A stretch of DNA of 64,000 nucleotides from Pelagimonas phthalicica (GTDB taxonomy: Bacteria > Pseudomonadota > Alphaproteobacteria > Rhodobacterales > Rhodobacteraceae). The notes under the pieces are model-generated. The model was not told where the DNA came from, made no database searches, and saw only the letters and a program-made list of their open reading frames with translations. The stretch lies in contig NZ_SOAP01000001.1 in assembly GCF_004364805.1 (NCBI RefSeq), forward strand, positions 868,001 to 932,000. Direction: 5' to 3'. Below are positions 9,501 through 17,889 of this stretch, piece after piece. The stretch's first letter is position 1, and each line of letters begins with the position of its first letter. A program made the position numbers and the translations under genes.

Positions 9501-9583
9501 TTGACATTCCAAGTCTGAACTGGTAGCGAATCTCAGTTTTTGCGCAACTTTATGACCGAAACGGACCAAAAGCGCGCAACTTT
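9501..9583 (+). promoter_or_regulatory. Candidate ilvE promoter and direct repeats in the petP/ilvE divergent region
   Basis: TTGACA at 9501-9506 and TAGCGA at 9524-9529 are spaced 17 bases apart and read toward ilvE. Downstream, GCGCAACTTT occurs twice (9542-9551 and 9574-9583), 32 bases apart, three helical turns, which fits binding of a dimer or tandem dimers on one DNA face. The regulator is unknown; PetP is a natural candidate. Confidence 0.45.
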
Positions 9584-9612
9584 TGCAAATATTAGCGTAG
9601 GGAGAGACGCAC

Positions 9613-10485
9613 ATGGCTGATGGAGCATATGACGACCGCGACGGCAAAATCTGGCTGGATGGCGAAATGGTGGATTGGCGCGCGGCCAATGTCCATATCC
9701 TGACGCACGGGCTGCACTATGCCAGTTCGGTATTTGAGGGTGAGCGCGCCTATAATGGCAAGATTTTCCTGAGCCGCGAACACTCCGAACGTCTGCATTT
9801 CTCGGCTGGTGAGCTGGATTTTGAGATCCCGTTTTCTGTTGATGAGATCGAAGACGCCAAGAAACAGGTTCTCGAAGCCAACGGGCTGACCGATGCCTAT
9901 GTGCGCGCGGTTGCCTGGCGTGGGGCGGGTGAAGATATGGGTGTCGCTTCGGCGCGCAACCCTGTCCGCCTGGCCATCGCGGCCTGGGAATGGGGCAACT
10001 ATTATGGCGACGCCAAGTTCCAGGGGGCCAAGCTGGACATCGCCAAGTGGAAACGCCCAAGCCCGGAAACCATTCCGGTCCATGCCAAGGCGGCGGGCCT
10101 TTACATGATCTGCACCATCTCCAAGCACGAGGCCGAGGCCAAGGGCTGTTCGGATGCGCTGTTCATGGATTATCGCGGCTATGTGGCCGAAGCGACCGGT
10201 GCGAATATCTTTTTCGTGAAGGAAGGCGAAGTGCACACGCCCAAGGCGGATGTGTTTCTAAACGGATTGACCCGCCAAACCGTGATCAAGATGCTGGAAG
10301 AAAAGCAGATCAAGGTTCACCAGCGCCATATCATGCCGAAAGAGCTGGAAGGGTTTGAGCAGTGCTGGCTGACCGGCACCGCCGCCGAAGTGACTCCGGT
10401 TGGCCAGATTGGTGACTACACGTTTGAAGTGGGTGATCTGACCAAGGACATCGCCGAAAGCTATGAACAACTGGTGCGCAGCTAA
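9613..10485 (+). CDS. ilvE: Branched-chain amino acid aminotransferase
   Basis: 290 residues, fold-type IV PLP aminotransferase. The Schiff-base Lys is K159 in HAKAAGLYM. The cofactor phosphate region is YVAEATGANIFFV and the late motif is GLTRQTVIKML. It interconverts Leu/Ile/Val and their 2-oxo acids with glutamate/2-oxoglutarate. The ATG follows GGGAGAG. Monocistronic, with a strong terminator 26 bases after the stop. Confidence 0.95.
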   Translation: MADGAYDDRDGKIWLDGEMVDWRAANVHILTHGLHYASSVFEGERAYNGKIFLSREHSERLHFSAGELDFEIPFSVDEIEDAKKQVLEANGLTDAYVRAVAWRGAGEDMGVASARNPVRLAIAAWEWGNYYGDAKFQGAKLDIAKWKRPSPETIPVHAKAAGLYMICTISKHEAEAKGCSDALFMDYRGYVAEATGANIFFVKEGEVHTPKADVFLNGLTRQTVIKMLEEKQIKVHQRHIMPKELEGFEQCWLTGTAAEVTPVGQIGDYTFEVGDLTKDIAESYEQLVRS

Positions 10486-10510
10486 CCGTAGTCAGATCAC
10501 GAATAGAAAG

Positions 10511-10534
10511 GGGCGGGAAATTCCCGCCCTTTTT
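10511..10534 (+). terminator. Rho-independent terminator of ilvE
   Basis: GGGCGGGA at 10511-10518 pairs with TCCCGCCC at 10522-10529 across a three-base loop, followed by TTTTT. Confidence 0.9.
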
Positions 10535-10561
10535 GAGTCCGAAATGTCGGACGGACGCTTT

Positions 10562-10664
10562 TAGAGCGTTTCCACTTTACATGGATCAGCTTTCGCTGCC
10601 TTTCGCCCAAGGCTCAAACGCAGAAAGCTGATGCTTTGCTTCAACTAAAACTGGAAACGCTTTA
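10562..10664. repeat. Nested inverted repeats downstream of ilvE
   Basis: AGCGTTTCCA (10565-10574) pairs with TGGAAACGCT (10652-10661). Inside it ATCAGCTTTC (10585-10594) pairs with GAAAGCTGAT (10623-10632). The motif GAAACGCTTTAG at 10654-10665 recurs at 10753-10764, over the stop codon of the PAS gene. This resembles a small non-autonomous palindromic element or an RNA fold; no gene is visible. Confidence 0.55.
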
Positions 10665-10684
10665 GCGTCTCGAGAAAACACTGA

Positions 10685-10730
10685 ATCGCAAATACCTTGC
10701 CACGCTTCGCGTTCTCAGGCCATTTGCGAT
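10685..10730. ncRNA. Structured 46-nt stem-loop, copy A
   Basis: ATCGCAAAT (10685-10693) pairs perfectly with ATTTGCGAT (10722-10730). Inside, CCT pairs with AGG and CGC-TTC-GCG forms a terminal hairpin. A second copy at 59428-59475 has the same architecture with compensated base differences. Whether it acts as RNA or DNA, and on which strand, is not known. Confidence 0.5.
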
Positions 10731-10760
10731 CCGCTTGCCTCAACCATCTCTCGAAACGCT

Positions 10761-12005
10761 TTAGATAAGCGATCGCAACATTGAAGTGTTGCCCTGAATA
10801 ACCGAGTTCAATTCGACAATACGAGCAAGGCGTTGTTCGATTTCGTTTTGGCAGGCATCCAGCTGATCGACGATCCCGGAAAGGGCCGTGCCAGAATTGG
10901 ACAAAGAGGCGCTTTCGATCTTGCACATCATGCGGGTCGAGCTCAGGCCGGTCACATAGCGTTTCATATCCAGAACACTGCGACCAAATCGTTTGGCTTC
11001 ATTTTCGACACTGCTCAGCGCCTCTGCTGTCTGCTCAAGATATTTTTGGCGCATTTTTTCGAGTTGCGCGATTTCGGTCTCAACCACGACCTCATCCGGA
11101 TAGGCAGCACCGCTATTGCGGAATGAATCACCCATTTCGTTTTCCAACGCCATAGCAAAGCCCAGGAACTGACCTTGCAAAATAGCGTCTCGGATACGGG
11201 CAAAGACACAGGCATCGCCGTCAACAAAGGTCGAGACCCATGTCGACATCTCTTCGAGCATCTGGCTGTAATTGACCGAGATCGCACTGATCGGACCGCC
11301 AGCGTTTTCCAGACGAGAGGCAATAATGCGCATATTCATAGGCACGGTGCGGATGGCTTTGAACGCCTCAGTCATTTCGGTCGTTTCGACCTGTACCTGC
11401 TCAATCGCACGGGACATATCCAAAAAGCGTTTTTGCAGCTGGTCAACCGGCCGCCCCAACCCCCGGGCGCGCATTTCGAATTCTGCTGCGATTGCCGTGG
11501 CCTGGAAGGCAGCATAGCTGCTGAACCCGCGTTCTTGTAATTTGCTCAACAACAAGTCGGCGCTGTCTTTCGGCGACATGCCTTTGGCTTCTTCGTCGAG
11601 CATCTCTTTATAGATCTGCACCATGGTTTGATGATGCTCCGACGTGGGTTTGATCCGCGTCGACAAATACCCGCCCTCGGTTTTCGACATCAGCGCCATA
11701 ACCCAATAGAACCGGCCATCTTTACGTTTGTTGTTGATATAAGCCGCAACCGTTTCGCCGGCTTTCAACTTAGCCCAAACAAACTCAAACGCGCCGCGTG
11801 GCATTTCTGGGTGACGCACAATCTTGTGCGGAGCGCCAAGCAACTCATCCCAATCGTACCCTGATACGCGATGAAAAACCTCATTCCCCGCAAGAATAAC
11901 CCCCCGTTCATCTGTGCGAGAAAAGAACATCTCGGACAGTTGAAACAACGCCTCAGAGGTGGCTGTTTTCGCCTCGGCGGCGAATTGCGGACTAAGTTCG
12001 GTCAT
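10761..12005 (-). CDS. Soluble PAS-domain sensor, Aer-like
   Basis: 414 residues from MTELSPQFAA; GAGGAA precedes the ATG at 12005 with good spacing, unlike an ATG 12 codons upstream. An N-terminal PAS domain (about 20-125) has the Aer-type stretch VSGYDWDELLGAPHKIVRHPEMP. A long alpha-helical region follows with VPMNMRIIASRLE and many Glu/Gln heptads, but without the strict MCP signalling hairpin I would expect, and without any transmembrane segment. It is likely a cytoplasmic redox or energy sensor. The output partner is not evident from its neighbours. It lies downstream of the ABC importer operon, separated by that operon's terminator. Confidence 0.75.
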   Translation of the reverse strand: MTELSPQFAAEAKTATSEALFQLSEMFFSRTDERGVILAGNEVFHRVSGYDWDELLGAPHKIVRHPEMPRGAFEFVWAKLKAGETVAAYINNKRKDGRFYWVMALMSKTEGGYLSTRIKPTSEHHQTMVQIYKEMLDEEAKGMSPKDSADLLLSKLQERGFSSYAAFQATAIAAEFEMRARGLGRPVDQLQKRFLDMSRAIEQVQVETTEMTEAFKAIRTVPMNMRIIASRLENAGGPISAISVNYSQMLEEMSTWVSTFVDGDACVFARIRDAILQGQFLGFAMALENEMGDSFRNSGAAYPDEVVVETEIAQLEKMRQKYLEQTAEALSSVENEAKRFGRSVLDMKRYVTGLSSTRMMCKIESASLSNSGTALSGIVDQLDACQNEIEQRLARIVELNSVIQGNTSMLRSLI

Positions 12006-12059
12006 TGAAAGTTCCTCGGACACCGGGTTTGCCAAAGACAATCGGTCGGAAGCCTTTCG

Positions 12060-12097
12060 AAAAAATGAAAACCGCAGGCCCGAATACAGGCCTGCGG
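12060..12097 (-). terminator. Terminator of the ABC importer operon
   Basis: CCGCAGGCC at 12072-12080 pairs with GGCCTGCGG at 12089-12097. On the minus strand this is followed by TTTTCATTTTT. It ends the operon that finishes at 12139 and insulates the PAS gene. Confidence 0.88.
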
Positions 12098-12138
12098 AGA
12101 AAAATTGCCAAAAATTGGAACGAAACGGTTTTCCGAGT

Positions 12139-13155
12139 TTAGCTTGGGCTCATGCCCCGCAGCTTCTCGGACCGGCGTCGCAGGATTTCCACGGTGGTCA
12201 GCAGCGCAATCGAGATCGCCACCAAGATCGTCGCCACCGCAAGAATCGTCGGGCTGATCTGTTCCCGCAAGCCGGTGAACATCTGCCATGGCAATGTCTG
12301 TTGCTTGGCCGAGCCCACAAAGATGACCACCACAACCTCGTCAAAGGAGGTGATAAAGGCAAAGAGGCCACCAGAGATCACGCCAGGCAGGATCAGCGGC
12401 ATCTGAACCCGGAAAAAGGTCGTGACCGGATCTGCCCCCATATTGGCCGCAGCACGGGTCAACGAGCGGTCAAAACCAACCAGCGTCGCCGTCACAGTGA
12501 TGATCACAAAAGGAATCCCCAGCGCCGCATGGGCCAGAACCACGCCGAAATAGGTGCCCTGCAATCCGATCCGGCTGTAAAAGAAATACATGCCAGCGGC
12601 CGAAATAATCAGCGGCACAATCATCGGCGAAATCATGATCGCCATAATGGCGCGGCGGAAAGGCACGTGAGATTGGCTCAGACCAATCGCGGCCAAAGTG
12701 CCAAAGCTGACCGACAAGAGCGTCGCCATGGGCGCGATCTTGAGCGAGTTGCGCAGCGCCACCATCCAGTCGCCGGTCGCGCCTGTCAGCTTGCCGATGA
12801 TCAAACCGAACAGGCCAAAGACCAGAACCGGAATGATCGAAGTAGCAGTCAAACCGCCACGGCGATAGGCCCCGAAAGCGGCCCAGGCGACGCCAATCGC
12901 CAGACCAATCCACAAGCCGGTCACCGGATTGCCATCGCTGCCCAACATGTCGCGGTAATGTTTGAGACTGTACCCCTCAGGATCCAGACGCAGCATTTCC
13001 GGCGTGAAGGTAAAGAAGTCCTGCGCGTTAAAGCTCAGCGGCATCACGATGATGATGGGCGTGATCAGGAAGATAAAGATCAGCGCACAGATCACACGGA
13101 AAGAATAGTACCAGACGCGCTGGGGCGTGGTGGCATAAGGAGGAAGTCCGCTCAT
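12139..13155 (-). CDS. ABC transporter permease, PotC-type (polyamine-like importer)
   Basis: 338 residues with about eight hydrophobic segments. The EAA cytoplasmic loop is present as RAAANMGADPVTTFFRVQMPLILPGV near residue 235. The family is BPD_transp_1 type for spermidine/putrescine-like substrates. Between TM1 and the core there is an extra pair of hydrophobic segments (about 80-125, containing WIGLAIGVAWAAFG) beyond the usual PotC length of about 265. It follows the other permease by five bases, and the pair form the membrane channel for the binding protein encoded upstream. Confidence 0.9.
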   Translation of the reverse strand: MSGLPPYATTPQRVWYYSFRVICALIFIFLITPIIIVMPLSFNAQDFFTFTPEMLRLDPEGYSLKHYRDMLGSDGNPVTGLWIGLAIGVAWAAFGAYRRGGLTATSIIPVLVFGLFGLIIGKLTGATGDWMVALRNSLKIAPMATLLSVSFGTLAAIGLSQSHVPFRRAIMAIMISPMIVPLIISAAGMYFFYSRIGLQGTYFGVVLAHAALGIPFVIITVTATLVGFDRSLTRAAANMGADPVTTFFRVQMPLILPGVISGGLFAFITSFDEVVVVIFVGSAKQQTLPWQMFTGLREQISPTILAVATILVAISIALLTTVEILRRRSEKLRGMSPS

Positions 13156-13160
13156 ATCAG

Positions 13161-14423
13161 TTACCCCAGTTTCACGTTGTCGATGCCGACGATCTTGTCA
13201 TAGGCCCAGTAGAGGATCAGAACGACCGCCAAGAGAATGGCCCCAAGCGCCGCCGCAAGCCCCCAGTTAAGTGAGGAGGAAATGTGGAAGGCGATCCGGT
13301 TCGAAATAAACGTCCCGGTGGTGCCGCCGACCAATGCGGGCGTGATGTAGTAGCCAATCGCCAGAATAAAGACGAGAATACTGCCCGCCCCGATCCCCGG
13401 AATGGATTGCGGGAAATAGACGCGCCAGAAGGCCGTCCAATTCGTCGCGCCCAAGGACTTGGCCGCTCGCAGATAGCTTGGCGGGATGGTCTGCATCACC
13501 GAATACATTGGCAGGATCATGAAAGGCAGCAGGATATGGGTCATTGCCACGATGGTACCAAACTGGTTGTTGATCATGACCAATCGGCTGTCATCGGCGA
13601 CGAATCCTATCCAGACCAGCACATCGTTGATCACCCCCTGTTGTTGCAGCATGATCTTCCAGGCCGATGTCCGCACCAGTAGCGAGGTCCAGAAGGGCAG
13701 CAAAACGAGGATCATCAACAGGTTGGCATGGCGCGCGGGCAGATTGGCCAGCAACCAGGCCACCGGATAGCCCAAAGCAATGCAGCTCAGCGTGATGATC
13801 AAGGACATTTTCATCGTGCGCCAGAACAAGATGCCATAGATCTGTTCGTTTTCCGGGCGCATTTCGGCCCCGTTCGTCCCCACCTGCATATCGACTGCAT
13901 TCAGGTAATAGCCCTGGGTTACACGCGGCGAATAGGTCTGAATCGTGCGCCAAACTTCGGGGTCACCCCAGCCTTTATGCACTTCGATCAGTTGCTCTTT
14001 CCAGGGGCCACCTTCTTCGACGTTCCACTTTTTGGCCTTACGCCCGGATTTGCGGAAAAGCGAGGAAATCCCTGGTTGTTCATAGTTCAGGCGTACCCCC
14101 ACCTTGGTGTGGGTCTTCTCTTGCGCCGCCTGTTGCAGGTCGGCCGCCATGGCGGCAAAAACCGCCTCATCCGGCAATTCACCGCTATCGGCATCCCAAT
14201 CCTGCAGCGCCACCACGGTGCGCGGAAGGATTTCGCTGACGATTTTGTTGTCGACCGAGCGATAGAGCATATCCGCCACCGGCAGAATAAAGGTCAAAAG
14301 GATGAACAGCAAAAGCGGGGCGATCAGCATCAGCGCCCGCATCTTTTCGCGGCGCAGCGCACGTGCCAAGGAGCGTTTGAGCGGCGTGCCGTCTGCCGCC
14401 AGCATGGGTTCGGAATTGCTCAT
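13161..14423 (-). CDS. ABC transporter permease, PotB-type, with large periplasmic insertion
   Basis: 420 residues against roughly 280-300 for PotB. The first TM is at about 30-55. A polar segment of about 140 residues follows (to about 190), rich in charged residues and containing GGPWKEQLIEVHKGWG, then the permease core with EAA loop RAAKSLGATNWTAFWRVYFPQSIPG near 330. The insertion lies between TM1 and TM2 and so is probably periplasmic, where it could contact the binding protein. The start overlaps the DUF1330 stop by one base. Confidence 0.9.
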   Translation of the reverse strand: MSNSEPMLAADGTPLKRSLARALRREKMRALMLIAPLLLFILLTFILPVADMLYRSVDNKIVSEILPRTVVALQDWDADSGELPDEAVFAAMAADLQQAAQEKTHTKVGVRLNYEQPGISSLFRKSGRKAKKWNVEEGGPWKEQLIEVHKGWGDPEVWRTIQTYSPRVTQGYYLNAVDMQVGTNGAEMRPENEQIYGILFWRTMKMSLIITLSCIALGYPVAWLLANLPARHANLLMILVLLPFWTSLLVRTSAWKIMLQQQGVINDVLVWIGFVADDSRLVMINNQFGTIVAMTHILLPFMILPMYSVMQTIPPSYLRAAKSLGATNWTAFWRVYFPQSIPGIGAGSILVFILAIGYYITPALVGGTTGTFISNRIAFHISSSLNWGLAAALGAILLAVVLILYWAYDKIVGIDNVKLG

Positions 14424-14716
14424 CAGGTGCCCTCGACCACATAGATTAGGCTATCGGCAGTGCGGCGGCGGATCTCGGCAACCTCTTGGTAATCCGGATC
14501 GTTATAGGCCTTCAACGCCTGCTCGTAGCTTGGAAATTCAATAACGACATGGCGCTGTGTTGCGGGGGCTTCGCCCTCAACTGTCTGCGACTGCCCGCCT
14601 CGGATCACAAATTTCGCTCCAAAACCTTCCAGGATCGGCGTGTCTTTGACCACGTATTCCTTATAGGCTTCCGGCTCTCTCACGGTGATATGGGCGATTA
14701 TGTAACCCTTGGGCAT
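14423..14716 (-). CDS. DUF1330 protein
   Basis: 97 residues, a ferredoxin-like alpha/beta dimeric fold of the DUF1330 family: MPKGYIIAHITVREPEAYKEY, then FVIRGG and HVVIEFPSYEQALKAYNDPDYQ. No enzymatic role is established for the family. It sits between the binding-protein and permease genes and abuts the latter by one base, so it is co-transcribed with the importer. This suggests a role in handling the imported compound. Confidence 0.88.
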   Translation of the reverse strand: MPKGYIIAHITVREPEAYKEYVVKDTPILEGFGAKFVIRGGQSQTVEGEAPATQRHVVIEFPSYEQALKAYNDPDYQEVAEIRRRTADSLIYVVEGT

Positions 14717-14774
14717 GTCGCGCCTTTCGTCTGCTGGGGCCTTTGGCAGTCACGCCGCCAAAGGCAAGATGTAG

Positions 14775-14793
14775 GGTGGGGTTTCACCCCACC
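14775..14793 (-). repeat. Intercistronic hairpin after the binding-protein gene
   Basis: GGTGGGGT (14775-14782) and ACCCCACC (14786-14793) form a perfect 8-bp stem with a three-base loop and no T-run. Its place just 3' of the binding-protein gene fits a stabilising or attenuating hairpin that keeps binding protein above permease levels. Confidence 0.7.
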
Positions 14794-14811
14794 ATCCCGT
14801 TGGTTTTGGGA

Positions 14812-15918
14812 TTACTTGGCCAGCCACGCCTGGAATTTTGCGTCCAGATCATCGCGGTTGTCGGCCCACCATTCGTAGTCATAGACATGCACGTTGCCAG
14901 CATTGGCAGGGTCGGTTGGCATGTGAGGTGCCATGTCGATGCCCAGCTCTTCGTGCTTGCCAACCAGCGGCGCAGACGAGGCGCGTGCCGGACCGTAAGA
15001 GATGTACTTGGCCTGATCCGCCAGACGCTGAGTGTCTGTTGCGAATTTCAGGAAGTCCATGACGCGTGCCTTGCGGTCAGCCGGCAGGTTGGCAGGAACA
15101 ATCCAGCCGTCCAGGTCAAAGGACTGCATGTCCCAGAGCATGCCAATCGGCTGGTTCTGCTCGGCGATGGCCGAGAACAGACGACCGTTGAAGGTCGAGC
15201 CCATGACAACTTCGCCATCTGCCAGCAGCTGAGGCGTTTCCGCACCGGCGGTCCACCAGACAACCTGGTCCTTGATGGTGTCCAGCTTGGCCAGAGCGCG
15301 ATCTACGCCTTCCGGGGTGCCCAGAGTGTCATAGATTGCGTCTTTTTCAACGCCATCGCAGTACAGGGCCCATTCCATGTTGTCGATCGGGCGCTTTTGC
15401 AGCGCGCGCTTGCCAGGATAGGCTTCGAGATCAAAGATCGCGCAGATTTCGGTTGGGGCCGTGTCGCCAACCAGATCGGTGCGATAGCCGAAAGTGGTCG
15501 AGTAAACGATCTGAGGCACAAAGCAATCAGACACGATCAGGTCGCCAAAATCGTCAGAGGCCGAGGTGCCGTCAGGGGCAGAGGCCAGAACGTCGTCATG
15601 TGCCAGCTCTTCGGCCAGACCTTCGTCACACAGACGCATGGAGTCAGAAGCCACAACGTCAACCAGATCCCAGGTTACATTGCCCGCTTCGTCCATGGCG
15701 CGCAGCTTGGCAACCGCCTCGCCCGAGCTTTCGTCCCAGGTTACGGTCACACCAGGATTGGCGGCCAGATAGGGCTCGACATAGGCTTTGTGCTGGCTGG
15801 CCTGATAGGCACCACCCCAGGAAACCAGTGTCATTTCCATAGCCATATCTTCGGCGACAACGGCACCGGCAGCCACGGTCAGCGCGGTCGACGCCATCAG
15901 TGTCTTGGTGAGTTTCAT
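14812..15918 (-). CDS. Periplasmic solute-binding protein of polyamine-type ABC importer
   Basis: 368 residues with a Sec signal peptide: basic start MKLTKTLMAS, hydrophobic core, likely cleavage after AGAVVA near residue 22. The mature protein has the PotD/PotF-like SBP fold (LVSWGGAYQASQ near 32; VTWDESSGEAVAKL; TWDLVDVV near 82; STFNGRL near 243). Four cysteines are visible. The ligand could be a polyamine, an opine or another small cation; the family alone does not decide. Second gene of the minus-strand operon after the ATPase. Confidence 0.92.
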   Translation of the reverse strand: MKLTKTLMASTALTVAAGAVVAEDMAMEMTLVSWGGAYQASQHKAYVEPYLAANPGVTVTWDESSGEAVAKLRAMDEAGNVTWDLVDVVASDSMRLCDEGLAEELAHDDVLASAPDGTSASDDFGDLIVSDCFVPQIVYSTTFGYRTDLVGDTAPTEICAIFDLEAYPGKRALQKRPIDNMEWALYCDGVEKDAIYDTLGTPEGVDRALAKLDTIKDQVVWWTAGAETPQLLADGEVVMGSTFNGRLFSAIAEQNQPIGMLWDMQSFDLDGWIVPANLPADRKARVMDFLKFATDTQRLADQAKYISYGPARASSAPLVGKHEELGIDMAPHMPTDPANAGNVHVYDYEWWADNRDDLDAKFQAWLAK

Positions 15919-15994
15919 AGTATACTCCCTAAAGTACCCGTTTTATTGGATGAGAGCCACGTCACGGGCTTGACCTGACCCCTCAACAAGACCC

Positions 15995-16012
15995 CGCGAC
16001 ACCGGTGCCGCG
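15995..16012. repeat. Palindrome between ATPase and binding-protein genes
   Basis: CGCG-A-CACCGGTG-C-CGCG is an almost perfect 18-base palindrome, with one mismatched pair, in the 112-base gap between the ATPase and binding-protein genes. It could be an operator for a second promoter or an RNA-processing hairpin. Confidence 0.4.
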
Positions 16013-16030
16013 AGGCAGTTCTCTTCCTGC

Positions 16031-17140
16031 TCAGGACGCGTCCAGCGCCCGGCAATCCTCTGGCAACCAGCCGATCTCGATCTGCGCGCCGGGCTCCAGG
16101 CGCACCTGATCCGGCGCGTTACGCGTTTTGATGATGAATTCATCATTCCCGGCCACGCGCAGACGCGTGCGGAAGATGTCACCCATATAGATGAATTCCA
16201 GAACCTCGGCCTTGAGCGTATGCGCGCCCTCTTGCAGACGGTTCTTGTCGACTTCAACGCGTTCCGGGCGGATCGAGACACGGGTGCGTTCCCCAACCGA
16301 GGTCACGTTGATCGGCGTTGCATCCAGCTCTTCGCCGTCATCCAGGCGGACCACGCAGGTGTCGCCCTTCATCTCGGTCACCACGCCCTCAAGCGTGTTG
16401 TTTTCACCGATGAACTGCGCCACAAAGCTGTTTTCAGGCTTTTCATAAAGCAGATCCGGCGGGGCCAGCTGTTGAATGCGACCATCGTTGAACACTGCGA
16501 CACGGTCCGACATGGTCAGCGCTTCAGTCTGGTCATGGGTCACGTAAACTGTGGTGATGCCCAGCTCATGCGCCAGATGGGTGATCTCGAACTGCATCTT
16601 TTCGCGCAACTGTTTGTCCAACGCACCCAGCGGTTCGTCCATCAAGACCAGCTCGGGCTCAAACACCAAGGCGCGGGCCAGGGCGACACGTTGTTGCTGA
16701 CCACCAGACAGCTGCGCCGGACGACGGCCGCCAAAGGCCCCCATCTCAACCATGTCCAAAGCGCGCTTCACCTTCTCTTCGCGCTCAGACTTGCCCATCT
16801 TGCGCACTTCCAAGGGAAAGCTCAGATTCTCGGCAATGGTCATATGCGGGAACAGGGCGTAATTCTGGAACACCATGCCAATGCCGCGCTTATGCGGTGG
16901 GATGTTGTTGATACTTACCCCATCAAGAAGAATATCGCCATGGGTCGCGGTCTCAAACCCGGCCAGCATCATCAGGCAGGTCGTTTTGCCTGACCCCGAG
17001 GGCCCCAGCATTGTCAGAAACTCGCCCTTGGGCATCGAGAGGTTGAGGTCTTTCACGACGAGCGTCTCGCCGTCATAGCTCTTTTGCACGCGTTCAAATG
17101 CGACAAACGCGTCGCTGTTTCCCGAATCGGCCAAAGGCAC
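16031..17140 (-). CDS. ABC transporter ATP-binding protein, PotA-type
   Basis: 369 residues. Walker A GPSGSGKT at 46-53, Q-loop MVFQNYALF near 93, signature LSGGQQQR near 140, Walker B LVLMDEP near 163, switch His in VTHDQ near 197. A C-terminal TOBE domain (about 270-365) is typical of the polyamine/iron/sulfate importer group. First gene of the importer operon; the 230-base region upstream (17141-17370) is AT-rich and must hold the promoter, but I see no clear operator there. Confidence 0.94.
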   Translation of the reverse strand: MPLADSGNSDAFVAFERVQKSYDGETLVVKDLNLSMPKGEFLTMLGPSGSGKTTCLMMLAGFETATHGDILLDGVSINNIPPHKRGIGMVFQNYALFPHMTIAENLSFPLEVRKMGKSEREEKVKRALDMVEMGAFGGRRPAQLSGGQQQRVALARALVFEPELVLMDEPLGALDKQLREKMQFEITHLAHELGITTVYVTHDQTEALTMSDRVAVFNDGRIQQLAPPDLLYEKPENSFVAQFIGENNTLEGVVTEMKGDTCVVRLDDGEELDATPINVTSVGERTRVSIRPERVEVDKNRLQEGAHTLKAEVLEFIYMGDIFRTRLRVAGNDEFIIKTRNAPDQVRLEPGAQIEIGWLPEDCRALDAS

Positions 17141-17370
17141 ACTCCCTATGTATCCGCGAATTTTCTTCGCTGTCTTGGCTACAAACTAAACCCGCTCGCG
17201 CCGCGTCTTGCAACCGTTTCAGAAAAAAATACCGGTGAGAAAAGCATTTCCGGGAAAATCGCGCATGAATCCGACATACCGCAGTCAAATACGTCATTCA
17301 AAATTGTGCAAACAAAACATCTGCCTGCAAAAAATCCTAACGCGTTGAGGCCGATAGCGCTGACAAAGCG

Positions 17371-17889
17371 TCAATGGCTCAGGGATTCCGCCACAATCAC
17401 TCGGGTTCCTGGGCGTGCCAGTTGCACAATCCGACTCAGATGGTCGGGTCGAAAGGCGATGCACCCCTCGGTCGGAAATCCCGGTCGCCGCCAGCGATGC
17501 AGGAAAATCGCCGACCCGCGGCCCGGAATTGCCTTGGGCCAGTTCCAATCGCTCAGCAAGATCAGGTCATATAGGGGATCTGCTCGGCGCAGGTTTTCAT
17601 GGCTTGCGGCGTAAGGTGCGCGCACCAATTGATTATAGGCCGGATCATTCACGTCGTCCGACCAAAGATCACCGGGCCGGATGGCCCGCGCCCAAGGGGT
17701 GGGGGCAGCCATGCGATCAGGGCGGTATAGCAGGCCGGTGATGCGATGGCAGCCCACAGGGGTGGCCCCATCGCCTTCCCGCTTGTCACGGGCAATCGCC
17801 CCTTTACCAATCGTGCATGGCCAGAGTTGTCCAGCAAACCGCAGCCCCTGCCGCGTCAGAACCATATCCATCGGACCTTTGGCAGACAT
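17371..17889 (-). CDS. L,D-transpeptidase (YkuD family) without signal peptide
   Basis: 172 residues. The YkuD active site is present as FLHRWRR (His131) and PTEGCIAF (Cys143); the usual SHGC is here TEGC. The family cross-links peptidoglycan or attaches proteins to it through a catalytic cysteine. No signal peptide is visible, as is common in the COG3786 group, so export or a cytoplasmic role is open. The start shares one base with the stop of the upstream luciferase-like gene. Confidence 0.88.
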   Translation of the reverse strand: MSAKGPMDMVLTRQGLRFAGQLWPCTIGKGAIARDKREGDGATPVGCHRITGLLYRPDRMAAPTPWARAIRPGDLWSDDVNDPAYNQLVRAPYAASHENLRRADPLYDLILLSDWNWPKAIPGRGSAIFLHRWRRPGFPTEGCIAFRPDHLSRIVQLARPGTRVIVAESLSH

